Shown here: positions 11,951-25,015 of the stretch, piece by piece
Layout of the letters: each line of letters starts with the position of its first letter
How positions within the stretch are numbered: the first letter of the stretch is position 1
From: Turritopsis dohrnii
Taxonomy: Eukaryota > Cnidaria > Hydrozoa > Anthoathecata > Oceaniidae
Direction: 5' to 3'
DNA length: 64,000 nucleotides
Assembly (NCBI GenBank): GCA_027922465.2
Contig: BQMF02000479.1
Coordinates: 248,001-312,000 of the forward strand
The notes under the pieces: model-generated
What the model saw: only the letters and a program-made list of their open reading frames with translations
The model's database searches: none
Told to the model about the DNA's origin: nothing
Position numbers and translations under genes: made by a program

Positions 11951-12718
11951 AATTTTAGTCAAACCTGGCAAAATCATTGTGAAATTCGAAATCAGCACCT
12001 TTCAAATGTGATCCGTGCAAAATTTCATGAAAATTGAAGAACTTTCGAAATTTAGTCCAAATTTGGCCTAAATTGCCTAATTTTAGTCAAACCTGGCAAA
12101 ATCATTGTCAAATTCGAAATCAGCACCTTTCAAATGTGATCCGTGCAAAATTTCATGAAAATTGAAGAACTTTCGAAATTTGGAAAAAATTTGGCCTAAA
12201 TTGCCCAATTTTAGTCAAACCTGGCAAAATCATTGCCAAATTCGAAATCAGCACCTTTCAAATGTGATCCGTGCAAAATTTCATGAAAATTGAAGAATGT
12301 TCGAAATTTGGTCCAAATTTGGCCTAAATTGCCAAATTTTAGTCAAACCTGGCAAAATCATTGTCAAATTCGAAATCAGCACCTTTCAAATGTGATCCGT
12401 GCAAAATTTCATGAAAATTGAAGAACTTTCGAAATTTGGTCCAAATTTGGCCTAAATTGCCAAATTTCAGTCAAACCTGGCAAAATCATTGTCAAATTCG
12501 AAATCAGCACCTTTCAAATGTGATCCGTGCAAAATTTCATGAAAATTGAAGAACTTTTGAAATTTGGTCCAAATTTGGCCTAAATTGCCCAATTTTAGTC
12601 AAACCTGGCAAAATCATCTTCAAATTCGAAATCAACACCTTTCAAATGTGCTCTGTGCAAAATTTCATGAAAGTTGGACAACTGGAAGCCCGAATTTGGC
12701 CGAATTTTCGAATTCGGC
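11951..12718. repeat. 128-bp minisatellite, six units
   Basis: The block AATTTTAGTCAAACCTGG recurs at 11951, 12079, 12207, 12335, 12463 and 12591, exactly 128 bp apart. Units differ by few bases. A related array in reverse orientation lies at 23870-25015, and a diverged one at 43440-43800. Confidence 0.9.
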
Positions 12719-13679
12719 AACGATGTCATGTAAACGCTGCACGAAGTCGTTCATAAGTTGGAGTAGTAGTAGTAGGAGGAGGAGAAACACGGGTATTTTA
12801 AATACTTTACTCCACCACGGGTGTCCTAAAGTCAAGTAGAAGCCTCATGGCTTGAACAATTTCCGCATCAGGCCTAGAGGAAATTGCTTTAGGCTAACTT
12901 TCAAGATATCTGAATGACTATCCAATCTTTTCTTGCTGCTTATGTGAGAACAGGTCTATCACAATTCCCAAAATATGAGCTACGGTTCACATGGAAAATA
13001 AAATGATATTCGATAGAAGTGAACCAAAATCATTTGAAAAAAAGGCTGCATGGGATTGAAGACTTTCACAACACTATTAAACTATTAAAGTTATACAAGC
13101 AAACTCGTTTAAAAACTGAAGACCTCGGCTATTTATGATCTGCAAGTAACTGCCGACTTTGATATCAGGACCTTACAATTGTTCTTCGTGCACACCTTCC
13201 AAATTTTGCCAGAAATGTGAATTTGGAGATACATGAAATTGTTCACAACTGCATTAATAAGAGCAGGAGAAACTTGGGCATTTCAAAGATTTTAATCCAT
13301 GACATTTAACAGGATTACAAGAAGATAAAAATTACATTGCTTATACATAACTTAAATCAACATAACATACAATATGAAAACCTATTTCTACTAAACCAAC
13401 CAGTCGCGGATCCAGTGGTAAGCCGCAACTTGTGTAGGAGAGTGTTAGCAATTCAAACATAAAAGAAAAAGGTTCAAATAATCCCATTGATAATATGAAC
13501 TGAAGTCACTATGTCAATGCGCTTCTCCACAAGTTGCAACTACACTCTAGATCCACCACTATCTCCATATTACCACTTCCATAGAGTTTATAAATAACAC
13601 CAATGTGCACGAAAAGACAAATGACACAATGAAACTTTGTTAGGATCTGTATGAAAATGTTCTTTTCAAACATGATATA

Positions 13680-14321
13680 CCTTAAAGGGATTTTTTTGCG
13701 TGGACTAACTTTTGCGAGCCAAGGTTTGAGAGCGTTTTGCATGGATTAACTTTTTGAGTCGGAGCTTCTAAAGGAAAGTGCTTGGATTTATATTTGCGAA
13801 TGGGCACAAAGTGCAATGCGTGTACTTTATAATATACCTAAAAGGAGAACTAAACTTGAAAATTTAATTTTTCAAAAAATCTTTTTCTACTTAACCTTCT
13901 GTTAATATAACTTAAAAAAACATAATTTTATAAGCGAAAGAACTTTTATTCTACATGAACGAGCTCTTTATATTTCTGCATAAAGCCGTTTTTTTTCAAG
14001 ATCGCTGAAAAGTTTGGGATCTGGAGCCGAGAATTTATAATCATGTACAAAAGTTCAAAATAAATGTAGCGTAATGTTATACAAGAAAAATAAACATGTC
14101 TGAAATTAGCAGTGATGAAAGTTTTAGTTACGAATTTTTATATACAAACAACAAGTTAGTTCTGTAGGTACACAGAGCCAAAAAATGAGCAAATAAAATC
14201 ATGAAATTTTGCATGCATTTATTTTCACGAATCGTTCATTTGCGTCAATTTATTTTTGCGAATTTGACTAAAACTCGCAAAAGTCGCAAAACTTAATCCA
14301 CGCAAAAAAAATCCCCTTAAG
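13680..14321. mobile_element. MITE, CCTTAAGGGGATTT family, copy 2 with internal insert
   Basis: The ends CCTTAAAGGGATTT and AAATCCCCTTAAGG are flanked by TA (13678-13679 and 14322-14323). A related copy of the surrounding repeat at about 26000-26030 lacks the element and has a single TA there. Compared with copy 1 it holds an extra AT-rich segment (about 13838-14166) bounded by its own short inverted ends (ACCTAAAAGGAGAACTAA and TTAGTTCTGTAGGT). Confidence 0.65.
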
Positions 14322-14323
14322 GT

Positions 14324-15420
14324 ATTGTGTCCTAGAACATATTACACTCCAAATTTTCACAAGGCTTTAGTGATCTCATTGTATGTATATAATTGGTTGG
14401 ATTTGAATCATCATCCAAAGTTTGTTCTCCTGACATATATCCAAACTAAATCATTGTGCCTCCATTGAATGGTTTGCAGGATTATTTTGAACAATGTAAT
14501 CTTAAAATCTTTTAAATGTGAATTTAAAGCTAATCGGTTCCACACAGTGATAAATTGACTGACCATTGTACAGTGATGAATAATTTGATACAGTCTGGAA
14601 TTCCCCAAATTAGCTACTCCCTTCTTTAATTTATTACTGCTTTTCAATTCACTATGATGTTTCAGAGCCAAAAAAACAGTTTTATAAGACATATCGTTCA
14701 CCAATATCTTGCACATGTTTATACTTGCAGTATGTATGTTTGGATCAATTCATTCACAACACAAGTGATTTGTGCTGCTATGACAATGTCATTTGTTTTC
14801 ATTTTTTTTTCAATATCTTCAACTTTCGGTGTTATATTATTAAATGAAATGAACATATTTCATGCATTTATTGATAGGACGTATGACGTATTCACCAGTA
14901 ACTTTGATACTACATACATTTCTGCTGTGATTTTAAAGTTTTTTTCACAGCAAAGATTCGTTTACTATCAAACATTCACCTTCTTTTTCAAGAATTTTTT
15001 TCCAGAGTCAGCTAAATATCAATATTTCCTCCGTAAAGAACGTTCTCATGATTATATTTCCATCGCAATAGTAGATAAAGTCTTAGAATTCTTCTTCAAA
15101 GCTTCTTCTAAATAATCTACAATACAACTTCCTCAAAACATAAACTAAATCGGTTCGAGAACGTTTCACGTGCTCGGTGTGCATATTTTACTGACTTTTT
15201 AAAGAAGTTTTAAAGGATAATTGAATTGGGACGTTTTCAACATAAAACGGCTAAAATAACTTCTAAAAGTATTAAAAAGTTAACATTTTTATGAATTGAT
15301 ATTGAAAGTGGCCTTTTAGTATTACATTTTGCATAGAGTTTTGGGTCTTTCATTAACTATTCTGAATAAACAAACAATTCGAAATCCGAACGGACTTTCC
15401 GAAAACGGCAAAAAACTGTT
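14324..15420. repeat. Interspersed repeat, copy A (about 1.1 kb)
   Basis: The sequence recurs directly at 25925-27045, and parts recur inverted at 23773-25200. It ends in GAATAAACAAACAATTCG...CTTTCCGAAAACGGCAAAA. An open frame of 153 codons at 14654-15115 is rich in Phe, Ile and Ser. It is not conserved as an open frame of equal length in copy B, so I do not call it a gene. Confidence 0.65.
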
Positions 15421-15557
15421 ACATAGACAGTCAGATAGTTAGATAGAATGTCTAAACCAATGATATATATATTTCACTAGATGTCTAACTCCCGTAAAAA
15501 CGCTATCAAAAGAGTGAGGCCGAAAAAAAAAATTGGCAGCCATTATAAATAGTGGCA

Positions 15558-17124
15558 AAAAATGTAAACAGTGTGCAGTGTAATGGGCGAAAAAGTGAAA
15601 GAATTAGCAATAACATGAGTTATGATCTTGTATGTTTATTTATTTTGATGGAAAAATAGTTATTGAACTTAATACAAACTACGATTATAAAAACAAAAGG
15701 CAATAAGTTCGAAAATTATGCAGCTGTCGTTATTTTCATGTCTATATTATTCTAAACAATTAGACTACGTTTGGAAATATAACGAACACAGTATCTTTTT
15801 TTATATTTGGCTGTTTCAATGTCTTTTGTAGGTTCGTTCTAGAAGAAACTGATGTGTATATAAATGTTTTTGGCTAACTTCAGCATATGGCATCATGTCC
15901 GGCATAAAAACAAGCTCTCATATTCAAAATCAAAATTGCATTTTTATTGATGACAAATCTGATCCTTTTTGTCAAAATGTGCCCCTGTTCCATCACATGT
16001 GATGCTGTGGCCTATCAGATTACTGATTATATACTGAATACTAATTTATAAACCTCTTTTGCAAGTGAATATAAAGTTGTGATGCTGGTTTACAAAACCA
16101 AAATTTACAAAACCCTTGACTTTGATGCGTGTTTCCTGTGGTTCACTATGACAATGTTGTGATTAGCCCAACATACATAACTAAATCTGACGATCTATGT
16201 TAGCAATATTGATACTTTAGTTCCCAGTATCGATTTGCAGAATCAAAAGATATGAAAACAACAAATCAAGATTGGTCATAATTTCCAATGGGGAAAGTAG
16301 TAGATGGGAATTCACATTTTGTCAATATATTGGTTGTTTGTTTGAGAACTATGTTAAGAAGATTGAAACAATTCCCAACGAGAAGCTGCTGTGTTGAAAC
16401 ATTAACATAAATGCATGTGATGAAATTTTCCATGTGTCCACCTGAGAAGAGCCATATGTTTCCTGATAGAATATTTTATGCATGGTTTGTTTTGATTTGG
16501 AAATTTTGCAACTACCAATTTGTTTATTTATTTTGAGTTTTGTATCATTTTACTCAGCTTCTACCTTGGTTTATTTATGTAGCATTTATCCAGTTTATCT
16601 TTGTCTAGTCATGGTTTTCTCGTCCTATGCTAATCTTGTTTTTCTACCCATGCCCACAGTTTGGTTTATATTTTATGATTGATTGATATATACATATTAT
16701 TTAGTTTTTTTTTCTGTCTTGTTTACAAGTGTTGAAATATATTTGTTCGAAAGCAGTAAATCTGCAGTTCTTTTTGTGGGAAGTTTCCTGGGGCCTTTTG
16801 GTGGTGTTTAATGAATGTGGTATCGGGAATTTGAAGATAGACGGAATGGCATTAGATTTCCAATATGGTTTTGAATTACCAAAACTGAAGAGTATATAAT
16901 CTCTTGGGAGAAAGTGTTTACTGCACATATAGGAATGTTTTGTTGGTGAATCTTTCTCTTAAATAAAGCTCATTTATCCATTTGGCACATAATTTTCGAT
17001 CGGAAACGCATAAAATGGATACTACAACCGTTCTGAAATTGATTTGTGCATCTACTGGAACATAAGACTTAAAAACATGGTTTTATTTTTCTATTTGTGT
17101 TCAAACAAATTCACTTTCGTTTTC
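15558..17124. other. Spacer of the inverted repeat, no gene seen
   Basis: This is AT-rich sequence between the two inner arm ends. The only open frames are short and hydrophobic (for example 16482-16682) and lack recognisable features. No transposase-like residues were found. Confidence 0.4.
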
Positions 17125-17224
17125 ACTCTTGCCACTATTTATAATGGCTGCCAATATTTTTTTTGGCCTCACTACGGGAATTGTAGTCGGACATCTAGCG
17201 CTTCGCTTATATATATCATTGGTC

Positions 17225-17325
17225 TAAACCAAACAATTTCCTACGCATAGCGCGCGGAAATTGAATAACGTTTTGTTTTTATTATTCAATTTCCGCGCTT
17301 TTAAGCGTAGGAAATTGTTTGGTTT
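17225..17325. repeat. Perfect-looking fold-back insertion in the right arm
   Basis: Arms of about 44 bp (AAACCAAACAATTTCCTACG and its complement, then GCGCGGAAATTGAATAA) face each other across a short T-rich loop near 17270-17280. The left arm repeat at about 15450 runs straight through the matching point, so this hairpin was inserted into, or grew within, the right arm. Confidence 0.6.
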
Positions 17326-17655
17326 ACACATTCTATCTATCTATCTATGTAAAGGCGGTTTTCCACTTCAAGAAAATTTTCCGCGGACAGGAACGGACAG
17401 GAAAGGAAAAGCAACTGAGCATGCGCAAATACCACGTGAACAGAAAATTTTCCGTTCCGTTCTGTTCTGAGTGGAAGTAGAATCTAGTTCAACTTTTTCT
17501 GTTCTTTCCTGACGGAAAACAGGTGATGAATTTTAAGGAGCCAATCAGAATGCGTTATTTCATGCTTTTTGTAGCATGATGTATTTTTTTTAAAACCAGC
17601 GCTTCAGTTGATCAAAGCACTTCACTGAAACACAATTTGTAAAAATATTTTGACG

Positions 17656-19154
17656 ATGGACAGAAACCATATTTATTTAACACAACTAGAAATAAACAAT
17701 GAAGAGGATGATGGCTGGGCTGAAAGAGAAGACAATGAAATATCAGCCAATAAACGATTTTTGGCTGATTTAAAATTAAGAAAGCAGCAGCTGGCGCTAC
17801 AACAACAACAAAATGAATTTACTACACTGCAAAATAGTTTGTTGCTGCCAGCAAATTCACCAACATCTGAACAGCCTGATGAAGAAAACGATGATCACCT
17901 TTGGATGCTTATAGAGGAGGTTAGAAAATATAGGTAAGACTGTGTGTTCACAAGAGTATTTATATGACCAACTAACTAGCAGGAAAAGTACCTAGTCCTG
18001 TAAACAGAATTGAGCTTATGCTGAATTCATGGCTTCCTTTTAATTGACTAGTTATAATTTCCCATTCAATGCTACTTTCCATAGCAAAACACTACTACTG
18101 TAAGCCTGAGTTTGTTTATTCTCTTTTGAAAATAGTTTATATTTTCTTATTATATAAAGAGTATTGAATTTGTCTATAGGTGTTTATGGGACAATTCTTG
18201 CAGAGCCTTCAAGGAGATTCATAAAAAACAGCAAGCTTGGAATATGGTTGCTGAAAAGTTGAAAATGCAAGGTAGTAATATATTAAATTATTATGCATAT
18301 ATATAAGTAACAAAAAAACCATTTGTGTTACGTACACAGTATTTCGACATAAAGTGTGTCTTTATCAAGTGTCACAAAGACACAAAAAGGTCAAAATATC
18401 ATGTACGTATAACAAATGTGTTTTTCTCTTTTGTTGTTCTTATGACACAACACATTTCTCTGAATTAACTGTTACATATGAATATATTTTAAAATATTTT
18501 CACTCATAAACTTATATTTACTATTAAATGCACTGTATGTAAACACATTAATGTTACATTATAGCTAAAGATGTACAGACGGAGTGGTCAAAACTCAGAG
18601 AAAACTTTCGAAAGTGTTTAAAGAGACGAGAAAAGGCAACAAGGTCAGGAGCGGGAAAGACACAGCTGCCCACTTGCCAATATTTCAAGGAACTAATGTT
18701 CATAAAAGACTCTGTTAGTAACAGACCAACCTGTAGCAATGTCCCTACAACAACACAGATACCGACACCGACCCCTACTTCTACCCCGGATTTCTTTACA
18801 CCACCAGATTCTCCTTTGTCAGTTACAATTCCTGTCGAAAACCAGGTACCACAGACACCTATCACAACACCTACATCAAGAAGTTTTGAGTCATCTGCAA
18901 CAACCTCAAGAAAGAGAAAAAAGGATATGTCTGATGACATTAATACCTTGTTGATGGCATCAATCCAACGTGATTTGAGTGTAACACAACAAAAAAGTGA
19001 TGCTCCACAAAGAGAAGAAAAAGATCCGGACACATTATTTTGCCTAAGTTTAGTGCAGGAGTTTAAAGACTTGCCACGTTCAAAAAAAAGGTTGGCACGT
19101 GTCAAAATTATGCAAGTTTTTTGCGAAATGCATGGTGATGATGAAGATGATTAA
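17656..19154 (+). CDS. MADF-BESS protein of Harbinger-1 (three exons)
   Basis: Exons 17656-17933, 18180-18271 and 18565-19154 join in phase to 319 codons. All junctions are GT-AG. I chose the ATG at 17656, the first in frame. A MADF domain (Myb/SANT-like, DNA-binding) spans about residues 83-165: it starts at LWMLIEEVRKYR, continues with CLWDNS and AFKEIHKKQQAWNMVAEKL, and includes EWSKLRENFRKCLKRREK. A Thr/Pro-rich linker follows. A BESS-type C-terminus (FCLSLVQEFKDLPRSKKRLA) precedes an acidic tail. In Harbinger elements this second protein is known to bring the transposase to the nucleus and to its ends. The frame is intact, so it may still be expressed. Confidence 0.85.
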
Positions 19155-19467
19155 ACTACCTAGAACTATATATCAGCACTATCTATGTTATGTTGGGTAT
19201 GAAATTTTACATCATCATTTACTGTATATAATAACCTTTTGGAAATTTCCATTTTTTTTTCATTTATTGAACTAACATTTAATTAGTTTGTTTTTATTCT
19301 GGTATATCTTATTATACTAATTCGCGTTGTGTGTCACACTTTTATTTTAGAGAGTGATATATTTGTTTTTTTTTCACGGTCAAATCCTTCTTATTTTTTC
19401 CCTTTTCGTCGTAAAACCACGCCAAAGCGAGAGTGATTTTTTTGATTTTTCGCGATTAGTATATGCT

Positions 19468-19517
<50 letters not shown>

Positions 19518-22331
19518 TTCAAGTGAGTATATCTCAAGAATAGCTTCAGGCTGTGATTACAATTTTTATACAAAGCAAAATCCAACCGCCTAGGATCATT
19601 CTCTAAAACAACCAATCCATAAAGTTGAATAAAAAATTTTTTATATAACTTTTTTATAAACTTAATTAGTATATGCTCCTCCGTTTTGTTATTTTTGGCT
19701 TGCGCAGTGGAAATCAGCCGAAAAACGACTTTGGAGGAGTGCGAGCAATGCAATGTTAATCGTTCGAAATTTGTCAACGATCATTTCGTGAGCAAGAAAC
19801 TTCGCGAAGAAGACGTGTTTCTTTTTGTATACGAATATTTTGATTTAAATTTGATTGTTTTAGGCAGCAAATCGACGAAAGAACTGATGAAGAAACACAG
19901 GTTTGTATGCACGAAGGTATTGTTATTATTATAAAACGTTTTATTATCGTTTGTTTACAATGAAAAATCATATTTAGATATACAGAAGAAGTGCAGTGAA
20001 GTTTTTAAAAATTAGCTGCAGAAAGATCGAACGAACAAAAGGTATTATTATAAAACTTTTATACAGAAGAAGTGCAGTGAAGTTTTTAAAAATTGGCTGT
20101 GCAGAACGATAAGACTTTTATTGTTTAATATTTTAGATTAATAAAAGAACAGGTTTTTTAAATGTTTGTTTACGTTTTAGTTATCAAATATCGCTATACA
20201 GAAGAAAGTGAAGTGAAGAAATGCAGTTTGATGTTTATTTACACAGTAAGGAATGGTTTTAAGTTTTGAAAGATTAATTGCTTTAGCTTTGAGTGGATGT
20301 CTCAGTTATTCTGTCGTTTAGAATGTGTATATGCTGCTGGATGAAAAAGAAGCCGAGAGAAATTTGTTTTGGTAACGCGCGCTATTATTACATTAAAAAT
20401 GGTCCTACAGCTATGAATATTTTTATTTCTCATGACGCTGTGGAAGTGGGGAATGTGTTATGCTGTCTGATTGTATCTATTGTATCTAATTTATATCGAT
20501 GCTTGATGCTTTTGTCTGCCTGCCAAAAAGTACAAAATCTACTGGAAAATACAGAAAGTTTAGCAGTTTTTCCAAACGAAGAGAGCAGTTTTATGTATTT
20601 CACTTAAAAAAAAATGGTAGCGAAAGTGGTGTTTTATAAATACCTATGTATGTTTGTGCTGGAAAGTAAATAAAGTATTAGTAATTTGTTTATAGGTATG
20701 AATATAGAAGTAAAGAGTTTAGAAGTGTTTGAAAATGTCTACAGAAGATGATCAATGCTGTTTAGTTTACTGACATGTGAATTGGCAGTGAAAGGTATCC
20801 CATTTTGTTTAAAGTTCAGCTAAAGTTAAAATAGTATAAATCTATTTAGTTATAACACAGTTGGTATGCTGGATAAATAAGAATAAAGGGTTGTTTAACT
20901 GTTGTGAATTAGCCAGAGGAGATTTTAACTCAGATTAAAAATGTGGTTGTTTTCAATTTTTTATAAACTCTTTAGGTATATAAATTCTGTCATCACGTTT
21001 GTGTTTTTAATTATTATTCATAAGGTAGATGTGAATGGATTATGTATTTAAGAAGTTCTGTGCAATGAAATGTTTATGCATTATTTTGTGTTATGGTAAT
21101 CGTTTACGTACCTGGGTATATATATAAGTTTGGCATTATGATTTTATTTGTGACTTTTTATCTTCTGGGTAAATTTTTGTTTTAAGGATAAATGCGTAGT
21201 TGAATTTCACTTTTTGTTGTTGTTGTTTATTTCAATATTCTTATAGCATGATTAGGTTTTCGGTATTACAGTATTACAATTACTATTACGGTGTTTTGTT
21301 GTTTTGAGTTATTGTTTTTAGGATAAATGCGTAGTTGAATTGCATTTTTTTTTGTTGTTGTTGTTGTTGTTTATTTCAATATTCTTATAGCATGATTAGG
21401 TTTTCGGTATTACAATTCAAGTATTAATTTTTTAGGTAATAATAAAAAAATTATAAAGAAATGAGACTCATGGTTTTAATCATGACGTTGATGGTTTTGG
21501 GAAGAATAGACTATATATCATTTTAAAAATTCATTAATGGTTGCTGTATAATGTAACTTCCACACGAAAGAAACACAGTTGGAAGGTATCAATTTGTTTT
21601 CAATTCACATTTTGTAATGTTATTCAATGTTTGGTTTCGTATGTCTGGGTAAACAGTTCTGTGTTATATATTGCTATTTTTTTACATTAAAGTTACTTCT
21701 CTTCTGCGTATAAATATATTATTCTGAGCCATGTTGCTATTTGCTTCTGTTTTTAATTTTCTGAATGTAATAACAAATTCATGCCTGAAAAGAAACTTTT
21801 ACACGAGTTAAATTCTGTGACACAACGCATACTGAACATGGGTGGCGAGTGACGCGTACGTACCACAGGAATGACAGATTTGACCTAATGTTTTCAAAGT
21901 TAAGTTCGGTAAAAAGTTTTTACCCGGGATACTAGTATATATAATAAAACTAATAAGCAATAATAGACCTGACATTTCTACAAAGGAAAGAGTAGCAAAA
22001 GAAAACATTTGTGAGGTGAAAAAAGAAATAACAAGCTGCATATGCAAATAACTAATAAAACAGGTATTTCCTTCATATCACCACTGCTTTATTTTACTTT
22101 ATTTGAAGAGGTGTCAAGTACATTATTGTTAATTATTCTTTATTATCATTTACTATTTATTAAGGCTGATGGCAAACATTAGTTCTGACAAATCTCTTGT
22201 TGTGTTTTCATAGTATGTTTTAAAAAACCACCATTGTTTATATAACTCATACCAGGCTTTTGAAATGTATGTTATGTAAGGTAAAACAAAAAAATATATT
22301 TCAGTAGATAATATTTCATGTATTTCATTTT
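19155..22331. other. Non-coding interior of Harbinger-1
   Basis: No gene is supported. It contains a 45-base poly(T) run (19470-19514), an 80-bp-scale tandem duplication near 19980-20110 (ATACAGAAGAAGTGCAGTGA), and a roughly 134-bp duplication at 21184-21412 (GGATAAATGCGTAGTTGAAT). A stretch at 21540-21690 is a diverged relative of 42450-42590. Together these suggest an older insertion inside the element. Confidence 0.5.
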
Positions 22332-23612
22332 TTAATCAAAGTTGTTTTGAACACTTGTTACAAAATCTAATTGCCAAGGAATCTGTCCATTGCCCTCAGA
22401 AAAAAAGTCTCTAAATTTCTCTCGAACAACTTTCGCATCTCTGGAATAGTTATTAGAGCCTAAACCACTGCGTATTGGGACCAGTCCAGTAGATTCTTCG
22501 TTATTTCGCCATGCGCCTGGCCGAGTACCTCTCATAGCCTCGGTATCAACCATTTCAGGGGGACAGTAGTGATAGGTTGCTTCAAACTCTTTGTTTTGCA
22601 TTAGATAATTATGTAAAACCACTGAAGCTTTCGTAACAGCAACAACAACGTCCTCTCGTGCGATTATTGGTCTACGAAAAATTCTAAACCTTGCTGCCAT
22701 TATCCCAAAAGTATTTTCGATTATACGTCTGCATCTTGATAGTCTGTAGTTGAAGATCCTCTCTTTTAGCCCCAAAGTAGTTCTCGGGTATGGTTTCATT
22801 AGATCAGTTCTTAGAGGGAACGCTTCATCCCCAACAAACACAAACGGAAATTCAAACTCACTTCCCCATATCATTTCCGGTTTTGGGACATTCAGCTTAT
22901 CTTCAGTGATAGCAATACCTAGTTTACTGCTAGAAAATACTCCCCCATCACTATTTCTACCAGAATCACCAATATCTACCATAGTAAACCTGTAATTTGC
23001 GTCACATACGGCCATCAGAACAATAGAATGGGTTTTTTTTTAATTGAAAAATGACGATCCTGATCGCGCGGGTGCTTGCATAACAATATGTTTGCCGTCA
23101 ATGGCACCAATACAATGATTAAATTGCCATTTACGCTCAAACTCTTGAGCAATATGTTTCCAATTTTCCTCCGATGTGGGACATTTGAGGACGTCTGGCG
23201 ACAGTACTTCCCAAATGACGTTCGTAGTTTCACTGATGATTCTCCCAATGCTTGCAGGACTAATGCGAAAGCTAGCGGCAATAGTTGTTTGTGCATCACC
23301 AGTGAACAAAAAACGTAAAGTGACGGCAAATCGCTCAGATGGTCCTATTGGTTCCCTCCTTTCTGCAGATTTTGTTATTCGTGGTGCAATTTTTTGCAAA
23401 AGTCCTTCGTACTGTGTCGGGCTCATTCGAAAGTACTGAAAAAAGAGTTCGTGATCCGACAGGAACATTTCTTTGACCAATAAATGAAATTCGCCTTTTT
23501 CTTTCCGCTCCTTATAAACTTTCCTCACCCACATACATTTTTTCTTCTTTTTCTTGGCTAAAATATTTCTCAATAACAAGATTTTTTTTGTTGTCGTACT
23601 TAGATAAACCAT
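22332..23612 (-). pseudogene. Harbinger-1 transposase (HARBI1-like nuclease), single in-frame stop
   Basis: Two open frames, 23612-23040 and 23015-22332, are in the same frame and together align end to end with the Harbinger-2 transposase. They are separated by one TAA at 23040-23042, where the intact relative has Tyr in FNYKKTHS. The DDE triad is visible: D in GAIDGKHIV, D in FVGDEAFPL, and E in RRIIENTFG. An N-terminal WVRKVYKERKEKGEF block and a helix-turn-helix-like region precede the catalytic core. The catalytic residues are intact, so a single base change (or read error) is the only visible lesion. The stop removes the catalytic C-terminal half. Confidence 0.85.
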
Positions 23613-23869
23613 GTTTTATAAACCAAAATTTAAAATGAAAGAAAAGAAAATTTTCCATTCTTATAAAACGTGTGGAAATTAACAGCGGAAAATTTTCCTG
23701 TTCTGTCCGGGGAAAATTTTCCTGTCCGTTCCTGTCCGCGGAAAATTTTCTTGAAGTGGAAAACCGCCTTAACACTTTTTTGCTGTTTTCGGAAAGTCCG
23801 TTCGGATTTCGGATTGTTTGTTTATTCAGAATAGCTAATGACTGACCTATGCTTAGGAAAACTTAGGAC

Positions 23870-25015
23870 ATGTTTGACTAAAATTGGGCAATTTAGACAA
23901 GGTGCTGATTTCGAAGTTGACGATCATTTTGTCAGACTTGACTAAAATTGGACAATTTGGGCCAAATTTGGACCAAATTTCGAAAGTTCTTCAAATTTCA
24001 TGAAATTTTGCATGGATTACATTTGAAAGGTGCTGATTTCAAATTTGACAGTCTTTGTCAGAATTGACTAAAATTGGACAATTTGGGCCAAATTTGGACC
24101 AAATATCGAAAGTTCTTCAAATTTCATGAAATTTTGCATGTATTACAATTGAAAGGTGCTGATTTCAAATTTGCCAGTCATTTTGTCAGAATTGACTAAA
24201 ATTGGAGAATTTGGGCCAAATTTGGACCAAATTTCGAAAGTTCTTCAAATTTCATGAAATTTTGCATGGATTACATTTGAAAGGTGCTGATTTCAAATTT
24301 GACAGCCATTTTGTCAGAATTGACTAAAATTGGACAATTTGGGCCAAATTTGGACCAAATTTCGAAAGTTCTTCAAATTTCATGAAATTTTGCATGGATT
24401 ACATTTGAAAGGTGCTGATTTCAAATTTGACAGCCATTTTGTCAGAATTGACTAAAATTGGACAATTTGGGCCAAATTGGGACCAAATTTCGAAAGTTCT
24501 TCAAATTTCATGAAATTTTGAATGGATTACATTTGAAAGGTGCTGATTTCAAATTTGACAGTCATTTTGTCAGAATTGACTAAAATTGGACAATTTGGGC
24601 CAAATTTGGACCAAATATCGAAAGTTCTTCAAATTTCTTGAAATTTTGCATGATTGCATTTGAAAGGTGCTGATTTCAAATTTGGCAGTCATTTTGTCAG
24701 AATTGACTAAAATTGGACAATTTGGGCCAAAGTTGGACCAAATTTCAAAAGTTCTTCAAATTTCATGAAATTTTGCATGGATTACATTTGAAAGGTGCTG
24801 ATTTCAAATTTGACAGTCATTTTGTCAGAATTGACTAAAATTGGACAATTTGGGCCAAATTTGGACCAAATTTCGAAAGTTCTTCAAATTTCACGAAATT
24901 TTGCATGTATTACAATTGAAAGGTGCTGATTTCAAATTTGACAGTCATTTTGTCAGATTTGACTAAAATTGGACAATTTGGGCCAAATTTGGACCAAATT
25001 TTAATAAAATCTTCA
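23870..25015. repeat. 128-bp minisatellite, about nine units, inverted relative to 11951
   Basis: The block GACTAAAATTGG recurs at 23940, 24066, 24194, 24322, 24450, 24578, 24705, 24833 and 24961, with spacing of 126-128 bp. It is the reverse complement of the array at 11951-12718 with moderate divergence. Confidence 0.9.

Larger units (their letters stand above)
10700..13560. repeat. Direct duplication flanking the first minisatellite
   Basis: Sequence at about 10700-11640 recurs at about 13055-13560. Shared blocks include CCTTCCAAATTTTGCCAGAAATG-type text, AGCAGGAGAAACTTGGGCAT and AACATAACATACAATATGAA. A third, shorter relative lies at 12720-12800. The first copy is enlarged by the MITE at 11082-11499; the second shows the same site without it. 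No coding function is seen. Confidence 0.6.
17353..23769. mobile_element. Full-length PIF/Harbinger element (Harbinger-1), 6417 bp
   Basis: The inverted ends begin AGGCGGTTTTCCACTTCAAG and extend about 50 bp with ACAGGAACGGACAGG blocks. They are flanked by TAA (17350-17352 and 23770-23772), the superfamily's target. It carries both expected genes in convergent orientation: a MADF-BESS DNA-binding protein on plus and a DDE transposase on minus. The transposase has one in-frame stop. The roughly 3.2 kb between the genes is large for this superfamily and probably includes other insertions. The element disrupts the right arm of the older inverted repeat. Confidence 0.9.

Noticed and set aside
14654..15115. 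153-codon open frame in repeat copy A
   Set aside because: It lies wholly within an interspersed repeat, is rich in Phe/Ile/Ser, and is not preserved as an equal frame in copy B; no domain is visible.
18554..19105. 183-codon minus-strand frame
   Set aside because: It is the antisense of exon 3 of the MADF-BESS gene.
19391..19777. Minus-strand frame with a long poly-Lys run
   Set aside because: It is produced by the poly(T) tract; flanking residues show no conserved features.
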